DNA of 64,000 bases from Bacillus gobiensis (lineage in GTDB: Bacteria; Bacillota; Bacilli; Bacillales; Bacillaceae): positions 3,039,917 to 3,103,916 of the forward strand of contig NZ_CP012600.1 in assembly GCF_001278705.1 (NCBI RefSeq), in the 5' to 3' direction. This document shows, one piece after another, positions 63,831-64,000 of this stretch. Numbering within the stretch: the stretch's first letter is position 1; every line of letters starts with the position of its first letter. The position numbers and the translations under genes are program-made. The notes under the pieces are model-generated. The model did not search any database. It saw nothing but the letters and a program-made list of their open reading frames with translations, and was not told the origin of the DNA.

Positions 63831-64000
63831 ATTTTTTTCGTCATCTTTCTAACTGCTTTTTTCTCAATTTCCTCCGCCTTATTTGCGGGGATGGATAGAA
63901 TGTTTTCTGTTTCCTCGTAAGTAAGCTTTAATATATGTATACAAATAATCACCTGCTGCTCAATAAAACGGCATGATGAAAGAGAGTGGTAAATGTCCGC
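63809..64000 (-). CDS. C-terminal part of a sigma-factor-like protein, partial
   Basis: The frame is open from the right edge for 63 codons to a TGA at 63809. The visible part reads ADIYHSLSSCRFIEQQVIICIHILKLTYEETENILS, then IPANKAEEIEKKAVRKMTKKM. The LTYEETENILSIPANKAEEI segment resembles the helix-turn-helix of sigma region 4 (as in ECF sigma factors or small related regulators). The N-terminal part is outside the window, so the family is a guess from this short stretch. Confidence 0.45.
   Translation of the reverse strand, partial: ADIYHSLSSCRFIEQQVIICIHILKLTYEETENILSIPANKAEEIEKKAVRKMTKKMTAAGMD

Overview
The window is chromosomal DNA from a low-G+C, endospore-forming member of the Bacillaceae. 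It carries sporulation genes (rsfA, gerQ, ywcE), the aa3-type menaquinol oxidase operon qoxABCD, AGGAGG-type ribosome binding sites with frequent TTG/GTG starts, and long collinearity with the ywhC-to-ywaC interval of Bacillus subtilis. It is not B. subtilis itself: glycyl-tRNA synthetase is the single-chain form, and galE, a glycolate oxidase pair, hemQ-glyS spacing and several accessory genes differ from that layout. I saw no rRNA, tRNA, CRISPR array, transposase or prophage.

Layout. 1-7.4 kb: partial M50 peptidase, TRIC-like membrane protein, HAD phosphatase, glycolate oxidase glcD-glcF, ywgA, ywfO and a DUF1450 protein. 7.5-16.2 kb: amidase, a 21-bp periodic repeat array, rsfA, lipL, pta (with a cre site), hemQ, a glycine T-box with glyS, a Yip1-like protein and gerQ. 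16.2-25.1 kb: ywdK, ywdI, a MocR regulator divergent from a broken proline dehydrogenase plus EamA transporter, ung, a glycosyltransferase, a PadR/HAAS pair, pdxK and ywdA. 25.1-35.8 kb: a Noc-type site, a DnaA-box cluster, the secreted protease vpr, ywcH, nfrA, rodA, a YjiH-type protein, an Eis-like acetyltransferase and ywcE. 35.8-49 kb: qoxABCD, galE, a SinI/SlrA-type antirepressor, ywcB-ywcA (acetate-type symport), thiM-thiE, ywbI-ywbH-ywbG (Cid type) and an ABC exporter. 49-64 kb: a second 21-bp periodic array, ywbD, ywbC, then an accessory stretch (amidohydrolase, two Rossmann oxidoreductases, and an SsuD monooxygenase joined to a carbohydrate-type ABC importer), the alarmone synthetase ywaC, and small or broken genes to the right edge.

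The most unusual signal is non-coding. Two unrelated intergenic regions about 40 kb apart hold the hexamer TTGCAC repeated every 21 bp: 15 sites at 8867-9164 and 7 sites at 49287-49418. The sequence between the hexamers differs almost completely between the loci. Twenty-one base pairs is two turns of B-DNA, so the array looks like a one-face binding platform for an unidentified protein. The second candidate system is the SsuD plus CUT1 operon at 57750-61888, which suggests uptake and desulfonation of a sulfosugar-like compound. DnaA and Noc sites near 25-26 kb add a chromosome-maintenance theme.
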